Assembly (NCBI GenBank): GCA_019722365.1
Contig: JADFUC010000226.1
Span: 93,928 to 157,927 of the forward strand
DNA from: Lithospermum erythrorhizon
Lineage: Eukaryota; Streptophyta; Magnoliopsida; Boraginales; Boraginaceae
Direction: 5' to 3'
DNA: 64,000 nucleotides
A program made the position numbers and the translations under genes. Shown here piece after piece: positions 1-10,846 of this stretch. The notes under the pieces were generated by a model, which was not told where the DNA came from, ran no database searches, and saw only the letters and a program-made list of their open reading frames with translations. Position 1 is the first letter of the stretch. The number at the start of each line of letters is the position of its first letter.

Positions 1-2571
1 AACTTTCCACCGTATTTAAAATATCATCAACATCGCCTCTATAGATTAGCAATTTAACGCCGGTTTATAATTTCACCTGTTCTCATCTCAAAGTTATCTC
101 ACCCATTAACCAACTCAACTTTTAACCTTAAAATGACGTATAACCCATTTATACCAACTCAGATCCACAAGAAAACTGATAATATTACTAATAATCAACT
201 CAAACCTAATTCGATAATTTCATCATGGCAACATCTAGTAATCAAAGACAATATCCATAATCAATAAATGAGTCATATAAAACGGATCATACTAATAATT
301 CCTTTAAACAAATATATCAAGATATAATACAAAGTCTCAATAGTGCACACATCACCCGTATCAATCACGTAGATCAACAACGACTATAAATCTAGTCATC
401 AAACCATCTATCACTCATATATCTCCACAACTATACCAACTCTAATGCGTATACGCTTAATCCGCCTACTCAGAATGGACCAATCACGATAACACTCGCT
501 CTTATACCGTAGTATAAGGCCAACACCAACAATACCACAAAGAAGTGATAATAGATCTCACACCGCACTTATACCAAAGTATAAGGCCAACATGCATAAT
601 GCACATATAAAGTGATAATAGATTCACACCGCACTTATACCAAAGTATAAGCGCCAACACCGACAATGCACATAGCAAAGTGACAGATCTCACACTACAC
701 TTTATAACGAAGTATAAGGCCAACACCGACAACGCATAGCAAAGTGATAATAGATTCACCGCACTTATACCAAGTATAAGGCCAACACCGACAATGCAAT
801 ATAGCAAAGTGATAATAGATCTCAATGCACTTATACCGAAGATAAGGCCAACATCGCTACATATCCCGCAAGGAAAAGAGATTCACCTAACCCTCTTAAT
901 CATCCCAACTATGTGGTCATATCCTAATATCAAGTCACCTCAAAGCTCACATAACTCCAACCAACACCTCCCAACAACCAACTACTCTAGCTCTCAAACA
1001 ATATCAGCACACAACTAAAACATCTCACAATCATAAATCAATCACCACCACAAGGCCACGTAAATACCAAAAGTACCGACAAGGCCACAGAGTTATAAAA
1101 GGCCGACAAGGCCACGTAGTTATAAAAACGTAAGCATGAGTTCAAGCTATTACTTACCCTCAAATAAATCTTCAACGCCACAATGATACAATACATAATC
1201 ATATCACGGCTCACACAATTAAATCACATAATCATCCAATAATTACATGTATACCATTTCATAATCACACCACAATGACAAGCCACACAAATTAAAGTAA
1301 GTACGTGAAAGTAGCACTACAGATAAGTACTCACCTTGGTTCGCAATAAGAAACGTCCCGTCTAATCGATCCAAGTGCCTTTCCCACATTCCGCGTCTAA
1401 TCAAAACACCCGAAAATATAATTACTACTCACAACAATTTTAACCCTTATCTTAATTAAATTTCTGACTTTTCAACCCATTTTAGTTACAAATTGACAAC
1501 TTAAGTATAGATGGCTAATTATGTTTCAATGACAATTAAATGGCGAATTTCAACTATCCCGACCAAATCCCATAATCGGTCAACACCTTAACCAAAATAC
1601 CCATTTCTAACAACCTCAAATCCCAAAGCCCGTTTACTACTCAAAATCTAATAAAACTAATTTCAACATATATTCCTCCAACAACTTATAAATCATAATT
1701 TTCACCTCAAAACAATCACAATAAAGGTCCAATAACATATTTATACTCTCAACAACTTTTTAGAAAAAGTCAACCCAAAATCAACTCGAAAGTCAACTCA
1801 ACTATAACAACACTTTCTACCCCAAATATCGATTATCAAGAATCCTATATTATAATCTAAGCCTAAACAATAATTATATTCAATAATATCTCATAAAACC
1901 GGCTCAACCTAAAATTCCAAAAAGTCAACGGCCCTAAAAGTCCGAAATTCCACATCAAACACGTTATTTTAACTCAAGAATAAGTACTTGTAATCCCAAG
2001 AATCAATTGGAGCAACAAATTCAAATACAAAAGTTAACGAAAAAGTCAACTCGGGCCATCTCCCAAAATATTCAACAAGATCGACCTTTTTACCTTGAAA
2101 CGTAGACGATGTAGAGAAATTTTAAATTTCCAAGGGCCCAAAGCTCATGAAATTCGAGGATCTATCAAGAATGAAATTTCAAGAGGTAGATCATGTGAAT
2201 AAGAAGATACTGCCTTTTTTTTTTTTCCTTTTGGGCCTTGTTGGGTTATGTGGTTTATGGGGTGGCCCAATTGTCTTATGTGGCGAAAACCCGATCGTTT
2301 TAATTCAATCGATACTTCTCGTTTTAACTTATCTCGACAATCAACTTCCAAACATTAACATTCCTATCCTCAAATTATATTACCACCCAACTAATATCAT
2401 TACCATTCGATTACAACTTTAAAATTCTAAATACCGAAATGTACTACCAACCGACCGATTCGTTGTATTTTCGACTATCGACTTCTCGAATTTTTTGATT
2501 TTCCTCTAAAATAATCCACCGAGCAACTAGTATACTATTACAATAATATTAGTAGTGAACGGGTTATTACA
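1..2571. repeat. LTR-like repeat family X, copy A (cut by window edge)
   Basis: A long non-coding repeat that recurs at 39133-45775 (copy B, interrupted) and 57946-60556 (copy C). Shared landmarks in order are a block of ~70-bp subrepeats containing 'agtataaggcc', short 'gacaaggccac' motifs near 1060-1120, a conserved stretch around 1200-1320 with 'attacatgtata', several 'aagtcaac' motifs at 1770-2060, and an end resembling 'cgggttattaca' at about 2571. Copies B and C start near 'TGTA(A/G)C(A/G)(A/G)CCGC', so the ends suit a TGTAAC...TTACA long terminal repeat of about 2.6 kb. No gag-pol sequence lies next to any copy, which suggests solo LTRs. Whether the parent was Ty3/gypsy is inference. 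Short reading frames inside it show no recognisable domain. Confidence 0.5.
498..860. repeat. Tandem repeat, ~65-70 bp units, inside family X copy A
   Basis: Five to six head-to-tail units. Each has 'cttatacc(a/g)aagtataaggccaac' followed by 'aatgcacatagcaaagtgataatagatctcac'. The core 'cttatacNNNagtataag' is itself a short palindrome. Units differ by small indels. Related but more decayed blocks lie at 39938-40150 and 58775-59010. Confidence 0.75.
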
Positions 2572-2796
2572 TCCATCTTGATTTCTTCATAATTTATTAT
2601 TTTAATAAGAATTTGATCTAAGTTACTTTTAAGACCCAGAATTAAAGAATAAAGACAAGTCAACATCCCAATTTAAATTTTACCACCTTTTATAATTTCT
2701 TTGCTTCAGTACTACACATCCCTTGTAAAAATACCAAAATGCCCCCAAAACCTTCTTCTCCATTTTTCAACTTCTTCGTTCATTTTTTGCTATACC

Positions 2797-2885
2797 TTTC
2801 ATAAGAACTCCAATGTTAAGCCGTGCTTGACCCGATGTAATTCTAGGATGGGGCGACTCCACCGAATTTCTCGAGCACGTAAGTG
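2797..2885 (+). repeat. 5S rRNA-like segment 1 (partial)
   Basis: Matches the 3' two thirds of plant 5S rRNA: 'cataagaactccaatgttaag' (5S: catcagaactccgaagttaag), then 'ttctaggatggggcgac' (5S: actaggatgggtgacc), then 'gaatttctcgagcac'. It lies inside a Cassandra-like LTR and is not a working rRNA gene. Confidence 0.75.
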
Positions 2886-3185
2886 ACGAAAACGTGGCCG
2901 AGCATCATGGTGGCTCAGGAGGTCACCCATCAAATCTAATAACGTATCGAATTCGCTACTGGTCCGCTACAATGGTATCGTGAGCAAAGCCATCCTGAAT
3001 CGCCAGAATCTAAGTGCTATTCAAGAAAGCACGGGACACCTCGAAATGCAGAGCTACCTCTGCACCTCACATCACGGTACGGTCCTCGATGCTGTGCTCA
3101 ACGAGGACGCTGGTATTTAAGTTGGGAGTTGTATCACCCGACCGCAAAAATGTGTGCGTGTGATATGTTTGATATGGATTTGATT

Positions 3186-3302
3186 GGTACTACTTCATAC
3201 CATCAAGATGCATCTTCTTTCTCGAAGCTCATCTCATAAGAACTCCAGTGTTAAACAAGGCTGACTTTAATTCTAGGATTGGGGTGACCACTGAAGTTTC
3301 TT
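3186..3302 (+). repeat. 5S rRNA-like segment 2
   Basis: Covers the whole 5S length, from 'ggtactacttcataccatc' (5S start gggtgcgatcatacca) through 'aactccagtgttaa' to 'ttctaggattggggtgacc' and 'gaagtttctt'. The internal promoter regions (A box, C box) are recognisable but carry substitutions. Confidence 0.7.
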
Positions 3303-3607
3303 GTTTATGACAAACTTGGCCGGAAAGACTCGGTGGTTTGTGAGGTCAGTCCATCAAATTTAATAACGCACCGACCCGGCTATGAATGGCATCGTGAGCA
3401 AAGCCGTCCGAACTGGAACTAAGCATGGGCGCAGTACGTGGACACCTTTTTGCGCTAAGGTGAGCTACCTCTAGAATCTCGCTGACGGATGGTAATGGGG
3501 TCCCGATGTTGTGGCTCAACGAGGACGCCAGTATTTGGCTTTAGGAGGTTAACATCTCGACCGCAAAAATGTGCGCGCTGTTGATACGCTTGATATGATT
3601 TATTTTC

Positions 3608-3733
3608 ATTACTCAGCATTGAACAAGCATGCATCTTCTTTCGAAGCTCATCTTACAAGAACTCCAATGTTAAGCATGCTCGAATTCGGGTAATTTAGGA
3701 CGGGGCGACCCACCGGGAAGTTTCTCGAACACG
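3608..3733 (+). repeat. 5S rRNA-like segment 3
   Basis: Third tandem copy: 'gcatcttctttcgaagctcat', 'aagaactccaatgttaagc', 'tttaggacggggcgacc' and 'gggaagtttctcgaacac'. The 5' quarter is more diverged than in segment 2. Confidence 0.7.
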
Positions 3734-3830
3734 GAGCGAGACAAAACACGCCGGAGCACCGTGGCGGCTCATGGTGTCACCCATCAAATCTAATAAAGCA
3801 CCCGGTGCGCTGGCCGGGCGCATAAGAATA

Positions 3831-4321
3831 AATTTGCAAAATGCCATTCAAACTAGGAAGTAGCCTCATCAACAACACATTACTATGCACAGTGGAATAA
3901 CTATCATTTAAGCCCATGAGAAACTGTAATATTTGCTGATTTTGTAAAATTTTATGTCAATATGGAGCAGACTCATCAACACTCGTAATCATAATCACAT
4001 ATTCATCCCATAACTTCTGTAATACTGTAAAATAGGCAGAAAATCGACCTATTTTCTTGTGAAATCATTGCTAACTCACGTTGTATTTGATAAATGCGTG
4101 CATTAATGGACTGAGAATAACGCAGACATAGAACCGATTCCAATACCTTTCTCTCAGAATACTCATAAATGACACTCTCAAAGAATTTCTCTCGCTCAAC
4201 CGAATACAAAGCCACGCACAACTACATTATGCAAAGAAGAATGGGATCAATCGGACGAGGAATTTTAGCATTAACGAACCCTCGCTTATTTTTCGCAAGG
4301 AGAGAAATTTCTACTTAATAC
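3831..4321. other. No recognisable feature
   Basis: Between the Cassandra-like array and the first clear copia integrase residues I see no gene, RNA or terminal repeat. It could be a decayed 5' part of the Sirevirus-like element. Confidence 0.4.
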
Positions 4322-6316
4322 CTTCTCCTCCAACGGGTAGTACTATTAAAGGTTCCCTACGGCGAATTACTCACGAATTCTTCGCATTACATTACAATTC
4401 ACAACAAATGGTGTCATTGAAATTGAGAATCGAACTATAAGAGACGCACGTGTCAGCTTATCTGTGCCAAAACATTCCTCTCAAGTTTTGGACCGATGCT
4501 ATCAACATTTCTTGTCACATTCATAACCGCATCACTTTATGCCCAGGTACATGAACACAAATTATGAAATATGGAAGGGGAGAAAGTCAAATGTTCAAGA
4601 TTTTCATGTATTTGGAAGTTTGTGCTATATTCTTGCTGAACGTAAACCAAGGCAGAAATTTGATGTCAAGAGTAAATGGCGAATATTCTCAGATACTCAA
4701 TGGCTATAGGCTTTCATGTGTGTTTAACAAAAGGACTCAAATGGTCATGGAGTCTATAAATGTGAAGGTTCTAGACTCAGGAGTTGAGATGAATGAAGAT
4801 CACACAGATAATGGTGTACCACAATGACGCTTGGTGAAGTGACAAGGAACATGTCATTGATGTAAAGGTATCACGACACATTTACGATCTATACAAATAA
4901 TCCGTAGAGGAACCGCCCAGCCGATAATATTATTAGAGATTGATCAAGGTGTTACAACAAGAAGGAAGGAATTAGTTGACTATAGAAAAATGGTTTACCT
5001 TATTGGAGAAAGATGTTTCATATCTAAAGTAGACAAAAAGAATGTCAATTTAAGTCCTCAAAGACTAAGAGATTAGATAAATGCCATGCAAGATGAATTG
5101 TTACACTCCAAAGAAATGACGCATGGAGTTGTGCCTGCACCTGATCATAAATGCCATAGGAACAAAGTTAGGGATCTTTCAAAATAAGTCCGACGAGCAA
5201 ATAGTTGTTACTAGAAATAAAGCAAGGCTAATGGCCTGATACTACATTTGAAAGGGTACTGAGAAATTTTGTCTAGCTTGCCGTTGAGGCTATACCTTCT
5301 TAGTTTAACATGCTTGATGAAGTTCAAATTGTACCAAATGGATGTGAAAATCATGTTTCAATGGTGCGTGTTGAAGAAGAAGTATATGTAGAAAGTACTC
5401 AAAAGGGTTGTTAATGACAGCTTGCTCCAATATGTGTATAGACTAAAGAAAGCCTTATATGGCTCTTTTCAAGTAAGCCCTCGAGCACGGGTACGAGACT
5501 CACAAAGTACTTATCAATTGGCGAATATGCACGTGGAGGAACTGACAAGACTCTCTTTATTAACGATGAGAATTCCAAATTGATGGTAGCACAAATCTAT
5601 GTCAATTTATTATTAATATTTGAGGAGTTCCGAACAACTACAACAGCTTGTCCAACGTATGGAGTCCGAGTTCTGGGATGAAAGCACGGGTTGGTGAGCT
5701 AAATTATTTTCTGGGATTTCAAGTCAAGCAGATGAAGGACAACATTTTCATATCTCAGTCCAGGTATGCCAAGAACTTAGTCAACAAATTTGGACTTGAA
5801 AATATCAAGTCGAAGAGGACACCTGTTGCAACTCATGTGAAAGTCGGTAAAGATGTCATGGCACAATGACATAAGCAACTACGTGGAGCAATGAGATAGG
5901 AAGCGCTTCTCTATCTCACAACAAAGACGCCGTATATATCAGATATTATGTTGGAGTATGTGCCAGATTTCAAGCGGATCCTAAGAAAAGCCATTTGAAT
6001 CAAGTCAAGAGGATCATTAAATATGTGAATGGTACTGTGGATTATGGTCTTTTGTATTCTTTGATACTACGCTTTTGGTAGGGTATTCTAATGCCGACAA
6101 TGAAATACTCAAGATAGAAAAGCTACCTGCCTCGAGGATGTTTTGGGGAATAATCTTGTATCTTGGTTCAAGAAGAAACAAACTCGCTCTATCTACAAAG
6201 AAATCGAATACATAGTCGCTGGTAGCAGCTTTGTACTCAACTTCGACGGGGCGATGCTCAAGAACAATGTCGCAGCGCATACGACACTCATTGTGACAAC
6301 TTCGAGCGCCATCAAT

Positions 6317-6321
6317 ATATC
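6317..6321. repeat. Target-site duplication ATATC, left copy
   Basis: ATATC directly precedes the Cassandra-like element. The same five bases follow it at 7036-7040. Both copies fall within RNase H codons of the host copia element. Confidence 0.75.
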
Positions 6322-6376
6322 TCAGAATACCCGATCGCAAAAATGTGCGTGTGTGATATGTTTGATATGATTTGAT

Positions 6377-6500
6377 TGGGTACTACTTCATACCATCAAG
6401 ATGCATCTTCTTTCGAAGCTCATCTCATAGCAACTCTAATGCAAGCTGCACACTGGGTAATTCTATGACGGGCGATCCACTAGGAAGCTTTCACCGAGCA
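6377..6500 (+). repeat. 5S rRNA-like segment 4
   Basis: In the 5' LTR of the complete element: 'gggtactacttcataccatc', 'gatgcatcttctttcgaag', then 'ttctatgacgggcgatcc' and 'taggaagctttcaccgagc'. The middle part is the most diverged of the five copies. Confidence 0.65.
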
Positions 6501-6598
6501 TGCGAAAGTGAGGACAAAACGTACGAAAGACTTGTGGTGGTTTGCGCCACCATCACCTAATAACGCACCGACCCGGCGCGCCGGGCCGGGCGCATAAA

Positions 6599-6616
6599 TG
6601 GTATCGTGAGCAAACT
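6599..6616 (+). other. Primer-binding site of Cassandra-like element
   Basis: 'tggtatcgtgagcaaac' directly follows the 5' LTR and resembles the initiator-Met tRNA PBS TGGTATCAGAGC used by plant LTR elements. Equivalent sites occur at 2973 and 3387. Confidence 0.65.
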
Positions 6617-6810
6617 GTCCGAATCAGAATCAAGCGCAAGCAAAGCCAAGGACACCTCTTGAGTCAGGAGCCACCTCGAATCTCACACCTGATGGTAATG
6701 TCCCGGATAAAGCCAGGCTCAACGAGGACGCTGAAAGTATTTGGGTTGGGGAGTTGTAATAATTCACCGCAAAAAATGTGTGCGCGGTGATATGTTTGAT
6801 AGATTTGATT

Positions 6811-6938
6811 GTACTACTCATACTATCAAGACGCATCTTCTTTTTCGGAAGCTCATCTCATAAGAACTCCAATGTTAAGCCGCTAGCTTGACTCCGGGTT
6901 AATTCTAGATGGGTGACCTGGAAGTTTTTCAAGGAGCA
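6811..6938 (+). repeat. 5S rRNA-like segment 5
   Basis: In the 3' LTR: 'gtactactcatactatc', 'ataagaactccaatgttaag', 'ttctagatgggtgacctgg' and 'aagtttttcaaggagcac'. 'gatgggtgacctgg' matches the 5S C-box region closely. Confidence 0.75.
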
Positions 6939-7035
6939 CGCGAGCGAAAGACAAAACGGTTGAAAGACTCAGGCGGCTATGAGGTCACCCATCAAATCTA
7001 ATAACGCATCGACCCGTACGGCGGTCGCAAGCATA

Positions 7036-7040
7036 ATATC
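7036..7040. repeat. Target-site duplication ATATC, right copy
   Basis: Second copy of the 5-bp duplication. The copia RNase H codons resume here. Confidence 0.75.
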
Positions 7041-7633
7041 AAAGAACCCAGTGCAACAGAGTAAAATAAAGCATATTGATGTTAGACACCACTTCATCGG
7101 GGAGCTTGTTGAAGATAAAATGATTTCCTTGGAACATATGAGTACAGACAAGCAATTGGAAGACATTTTTACTAAAGCTTGATGCAAGAAAGCTTCGATC
7201 TCGAGATCTTTTCTGGATTACGTGGTTGATAAATAGCAATTCAAAGAAAGGTCAGAGTACTAGGAGGTATTTAGGTTACAATGTGTTACAACTGTGGAGC
7301 TGAGAACAAGTTGTTCTCAAAAGTCCGAGGTGCGTGTTATAAATATCGGCACATATCGGTAGGTTCCACTTTGACGAATGTGTTTTGGGGCGGAAATTCA
7401 AGAAGTTAATTCTCGAGTTAAAGGCAACTATGGTTTATTTATTATGGTAAGTTCTTTTCTTAACCGCCTACACCTTTACAAACTTTCCATATATTCTCCC
7501 CAAATCATACCAAACCGCCACAAACTTACTCAAATTCACCATTTTATCTTCACAATCATCACAACCGCTCACAATAAATTACTCACAATGATCCCATATT
7601 TTCTGAAATCAAACAAAATTTTAAAACTCAAAA

Positions 7634-10092
7634 ATGGTTAAGACAAGAAAGGGTTAATGCCTGGGAAGGCGACTTCAAAGGCGCAAGGCGGCGCTGGGTC
7701 TGGGCGATGACGCATGCATGACGTGTTGAACCAACTGCGGATGAACAAAGCGAGCCCGAAGGCGAAAGGGCAAAAGTCGAAAGCACAATCTTCGACAAGT
7801 ATGGAGGACGAACTCAGGTTCATCTAACTCCACTAGGAGATTTCCTGGGGTTTCGCGATTCATGATGCCACAAACGGAAGAGTCTCTAAATTCACAACAA
7901 TTATTTTCCATGGGTGGACTACACAAATGTTCGAGAACTCGACAACCCTAGGTCAAATAGGGCTGGCTGAAGACAATGATGTTGGGAGTAAGTAGAAATC
8001 CTCGATGAAATCGAGGCCGAGGAGCATGTTTGGAGAAGAAGTTGTTTCAATTTGTCAAGAAAGAGTCAATGAATTCCTCGGTCACGTAGATGTCGAAGTT
8101 GCGCATGTGTCGATCCATCTCTGTTAGTTATCTATTGAAAACACCACGTAAGATTGTTGTGCTCCTGCTGCGCCTCGATAACTGCCGGTGATGCTGGGTG
8201 AGGATGTTCTCAAGGGATGATGCGGATCTGCTACATGCTAATATGGTGACCGGTGCGCGGGAGTGTTCCAAGTATCAATGCCAGCGCATTATTAATCCCA
8301 AGATCGGTGATATGCTGAACGGATCGAAGGATTCTACCGGGGAGATGACAGACCATCTATTGACGACTCCGGCCAAATACGCTGTTGTCGGTGGTAATGG
8401 ATGCTAACATACCAAGTGTCGTTGACATGAGTTCGCGGATCGCTAAGTGGCGCTGATATAAACCAAGCAATATTGACACCGATGTCGAAACTGCTAGGAA
8501 ATATATAGAGACCAACTGTTATTCAAGGTGTTGATGACCATGGATGCCGACATTCAGAGGTAATTCCCGAGGATGTTGGCCGAAGAAGAAGTCCAAGAAA
8601 AGGAAGCACAAGAAGAGCGCCGATGTCGCGAATCTTCCGCTTAAGCAGTTAAAATTGAGTAATGGAGGAAAGAGTTGCCAAGAAAAGCTGTGAAGGCCGA
8701 GAGGAATAGAAGGGTCAAGCCGTAAGTGCTGTGAGACGCCGGGCGTTAAGATGATGTACCTAAAGAGGTCAAGAATTGCTCTCAAATTATTGTTTCATTG
8801 ATAGTTGTGAGTAATCATTCATAATACGTAACTATCTGCTGTACAACCAAATTAATGATGAATGATTGCTCGAACATGAACTCATCGCGACACGTTAATG
8901 AAGAAACTCAAGAGTCTCACGGTGGCGATATACCAAGTGAGCACCAAGAGGAGGAAGACCACAAGCAAGTGGCCGAATCCAGAGAACAAGATTTGGGAAC
9001 AAAGAGCTTCCAAGCAATGTTGCCGCGGTGTCTACTACACGTGGCACTCGACTCAAGAAGAAAGCGTACTAAGTGAGGTTTGTTGCCAATCGGGGCGGTT
9101 GTTTAAGAAGATGTTGTCGAGGTGACAAAGAAGAATGCCAACATCATGGGCATATCGAAGCGAGTGTGGTCATGCCACGTTGAAGCCGCTGACCATACTA
9201 TCCACGCTTGTTGGGGTGGAGTTTGTCTCAATACGACGGAAGATAGCAATGATCCCGCTTAGTCCAAATTAAAGGTAACTTTCCACAATTTTACATTTAA
9301 TTTCTCTCCAAGTCTTGTTAATGATTTTTGTGGGAGAGCAAATGGTGGAGAAATCCAAATACAACTCTCAGAGATTGTCAAGGTGTTAACAGAGGTGTTT
9401 GCTGACATTGCCCACAAAGTGGTTTCCATCATCTAAGCTATGTGAAGTATGCGCCGCATAAGCCGGTGAGCCGCAATTGGGTATTCCACCACACACACCA
9501 CCAAAACAAGGTTCGAGACGCTCCCAAGGTCCTTTACATGATAGGCACAAGAGCTTCGTTCAACTTCAGACGCTTTATATTTGATCGCTTCATGCAAAGA
9601 TGCCCGCCTCATGCTATTCTCAAGCCTATTGCATACCCCCAACATGTCATAAGCAAAGATTCTCGAATCCTAAGGAGGATATTCTTACTGCTGAAGACGT
9701 CGAAGGTCCAGCTCCTGGCTTCATCACCATTAGCCCAGCTCCTGGCTTCATCACCATTATTCCAAAGCTGATGCAAGGGACACATGTTGTTGACATCCCT
9801 CTAGCGACAACTGATATTGGTGGTTATTCAGAAGTGGCTACGACTGGCTAAGATTTTGGTGATGAGATCAAATATTTGGATGGGGTTATTCATTCTAGCT
9901 TGGCTAGAAAATCTGCGGCTCGGAGGCACGCTTCGCGAGCCCGAATTCGAGAATGATCAAGAAGATAAGCCACCTTTCGTGACAGAGGCGCCCGTGCTTA
10001 ATGCTATTCTTGTCTACGTACAAGAATCGCTGTGTTCTCAGTTCTTTGGTTATGTTTTTGGACAACAGGGAGATGTCCGATGGAAACCTTAA
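7634..10092 (+). pseudogene. Env-like second ORF of the Sirevirus-like element, broken
   Basis: The likely start at 7634 reads MVKTRKG and then hits a stop. Coding similarity continues in shifted frames. Near 8590-8690 a basic stretch rich in Lys/Arg ('SKKRKHKKSADVANLPL' type) is visible. Near 9285-9390 'FNFSPSLVNDFCGRANGGE' appears, followed at 9442-9660 by 'SRNWVFHHTHHQNKVRD', 'VLYMIGTRASFNFRRFIFD' and 'ILKPIAYPQHV'. The FSP...NDF...GR and RNW...HT...YMIGT...FIFD series fits the plant 'putative transposon protein' domain found in the env-like ORFs of Sirevirus elements. The role of this protein is unsettled. No intact frame and no clear membrane segment are present. A repeated 'APGFITI' phrase occurs near 9712-9770. 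Confidence 0.6.
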
Positions 10093-10370
10093 TGGCGGTA
10101 TTTTATTTCTCGTGTGTAGTTTGGATGTCTGATGGTGTTGGTCATTATGGCTTTTTATATTATATGACATCTATTTAGCCATCTGTCTTTAATACTTGTG
10201 CTAACATTTGGACTACTATGTTATGTTCGTATCCATCTTGTGTGTTGTGTTTTATTTGCGGTTATTTATGCTATTCTGATTTGCAGTTATTTACGCTATT
10301 CTGATTTGCGGTTATATACGCTAAATTATGACGGCGTAGGTTCTCTGTAGATTTGTCATAAAAACTTACC

Positions 10371-10386
10371 CAAAAGGGGAGTTTTT
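10371..10386 (+). other. Polypurine tract of the Sirevirus-like element
   Basis: 'aaaaggggagtttttt' lies just upstream of the 3' LTR, the expected place for the plus-strand primer. Confidence 0.65.
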
Positions 10387-10388
10387 TA

Positions 10389-10846
10389 GTGCATGAAAAT
10401 TGGTCAACTGTTTTGCGATGTTACACTAACTCGCTCTCTACTACTGGCAACAATGTACTGAGGGCGGTGACACATTTCTCAGAGAAGATATTGTTTTATG
10501 AAGAAAATCTCATTAGAGATAATTTAGTTAATGGAAAATGAATTATTTGGGCATCAAGTAAGAAGATTCATACGTTTAATAAGAGAAGGAAAGAAGACCG
10601 AAGGCATTAATTATTTTACAAGATGGAAGTTTTGTTTATGAAAGTTATTTCCATAAACCTGTTTGTGTCTATACTATATAAAGGCCTCACATGCGGACCT
10701 AGTTCTTCACTGAAATAAGAGAGAATTCTGCATTGTATTTTTTTGAGACAAAAAGAGTTTTGAGAGTTTATTTTAATAGAATAATGCACGGAGTGTTCTA
10801 TAAACTCCTTTAGATTATACAACTGCTGTTAACAATCTCTATTACA
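10389..10846 (+). repeat. 3' LTR of the Sirevirus-like element
   Basis: It starts after the polypurine tract at 'tgcatgaaaattgg' and ends near 'aatctctattaca' (10846), about 458 bp. It contains a TATA box and the transcribed-leader type sequence expected of a copia LTR. There is no second copy in the window, so its borders rest on the tract and the TG...CA ends only. Confidence 0.55.
10671..10685 (+). promoter_or_regulatory. TATA box in the 3' LTR
   Basis: 'tatactatataaagg' lies in the mid LTR, upstream of 'ttcttcactgaaataagagag', a plausible transcription start region. Confidence 0.5.

Larger units (their letters stand above)
2797..3830 (+). mobile_element. Cassandra-like TRIM array: three 5S-bearing LTRs and two internal segments
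   Basis: A repeat of about 425 bp occurs here as LTR(partial)-internal-LTR-internal-LTR. Each LTR carries a 5S rRNA-like segment. Two of the three LTRs are followed by a near match to the initiator-Met tRNA primer-binding site ('tggtatcgtgagcaaagcc' at 2973 and 'tggcatcgtgagcaaagcc' at 3387). Each internal part ends in a purine-rich run ('gttgggagt' type) before the next LTR start (TGTAACACCCGACCGC-like). 5S-bearing LTRs of about 250 bp and an element under 0.9 kb with no protein gene define the plant Cassandra TRIM family. Tandem LTR-internal-LTR-internal-LTR forms are expected from unequal recombination between copies. The first LTR is truncated at its 5' end. After 3830 the similarity stops. 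Confidence 0.75.
6322..7035 (+). mobile_element. Complete Cassandra-like TRIM (LTR-PBS-internal-LTR)
   Basis: About 714 bp. The 5' LTR is 6322-6598, followed at once by a tRNA-Met-type PBS (6599-6616, 'tggtatcgtgagcaaac'). A short non-coding internal part runs to a purine-rich 'gggttggggagt' near 6742-6753, and the 3' LTR runs to about 7035. Each LTR has a 5S-like segment. ATATC flanks both sides. The host reading frame is continuous across the junction if the insert and one ATATC copy are removed, which fixes the boundaries and shows the insertion came after the copia element. Size, 5S content and lack of ORFs fit Cassandra. Confidence 0.8.
4322..7182 (+). pseudogene. Sirevirus-like copia pol (integrase, RT, RNase H), broken
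   Basis: The pol region would copy the element's RNA and integrate the cDNA. Integrase C-terminal similarity starts near 4370 ('QQMVSLKL', 'NIPLKFWTDAINISCHIHNR', 'RITLCPGT') and continues to 'VFGSLCYILAERKPRQKFD' near 4610-4665. RT fragments include 'EEEVYVES' near 5370 and 'VGELNYFLGFQVKQMKDNIF' at 5690-5750. RNase H pieces include 'KKQTRSIYKEIEYIVAGS' near 6173-6227 and, after the Cassandra insert, 'KHIDVRHHFIGELVEDK' and 'DKQLEDIFTKA' ending at 7182. Stops and frameshifts are frequent. The RT catalytic YVDD is not intact: 'QIYVNLLLIF' stands where it should be, near 5590. The protein cannot be made as read. Confidence 0.8.
4322..10846 (+). mobile_element. Sirevirus-like Ty1/copia element, 3' portion
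   Basis: Order on the plus strand: integrase C-terminal part, reverse transcriptase, RNase H, a spacer, an env-like ORF region, a 3' non-coding stretch with a repeated 'tttgcggttatttatgctattctga' motif (about 10256-10320), a polypurine tract and a 3' LTR. A second ORF downstream of pol with the plant 'putative transposon protein' domain is characteristic of Sirevirus copia elements. No 5' LTR, gag or protease was found, so the left end is lost or buried in 2797-4321. A complete Cassandra-like element sits inside RNase H. Confidence 0.65.

Noticed and set aside
502..825. 107-residue hydrophobic repeat ORF on the minus strand
   Set aside because: It is the translation of the 70-bp subrepeats. 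The frame changes between copies A, B and C, so it is not conserved coding.
2797..6938. Functional 5S rRNA genes
   Set aside because: The 5S-like segments carry many substitutions and indels, lie inside LTRs with adjacent PBS, and lack the normal 5S spacer and terminator layout.
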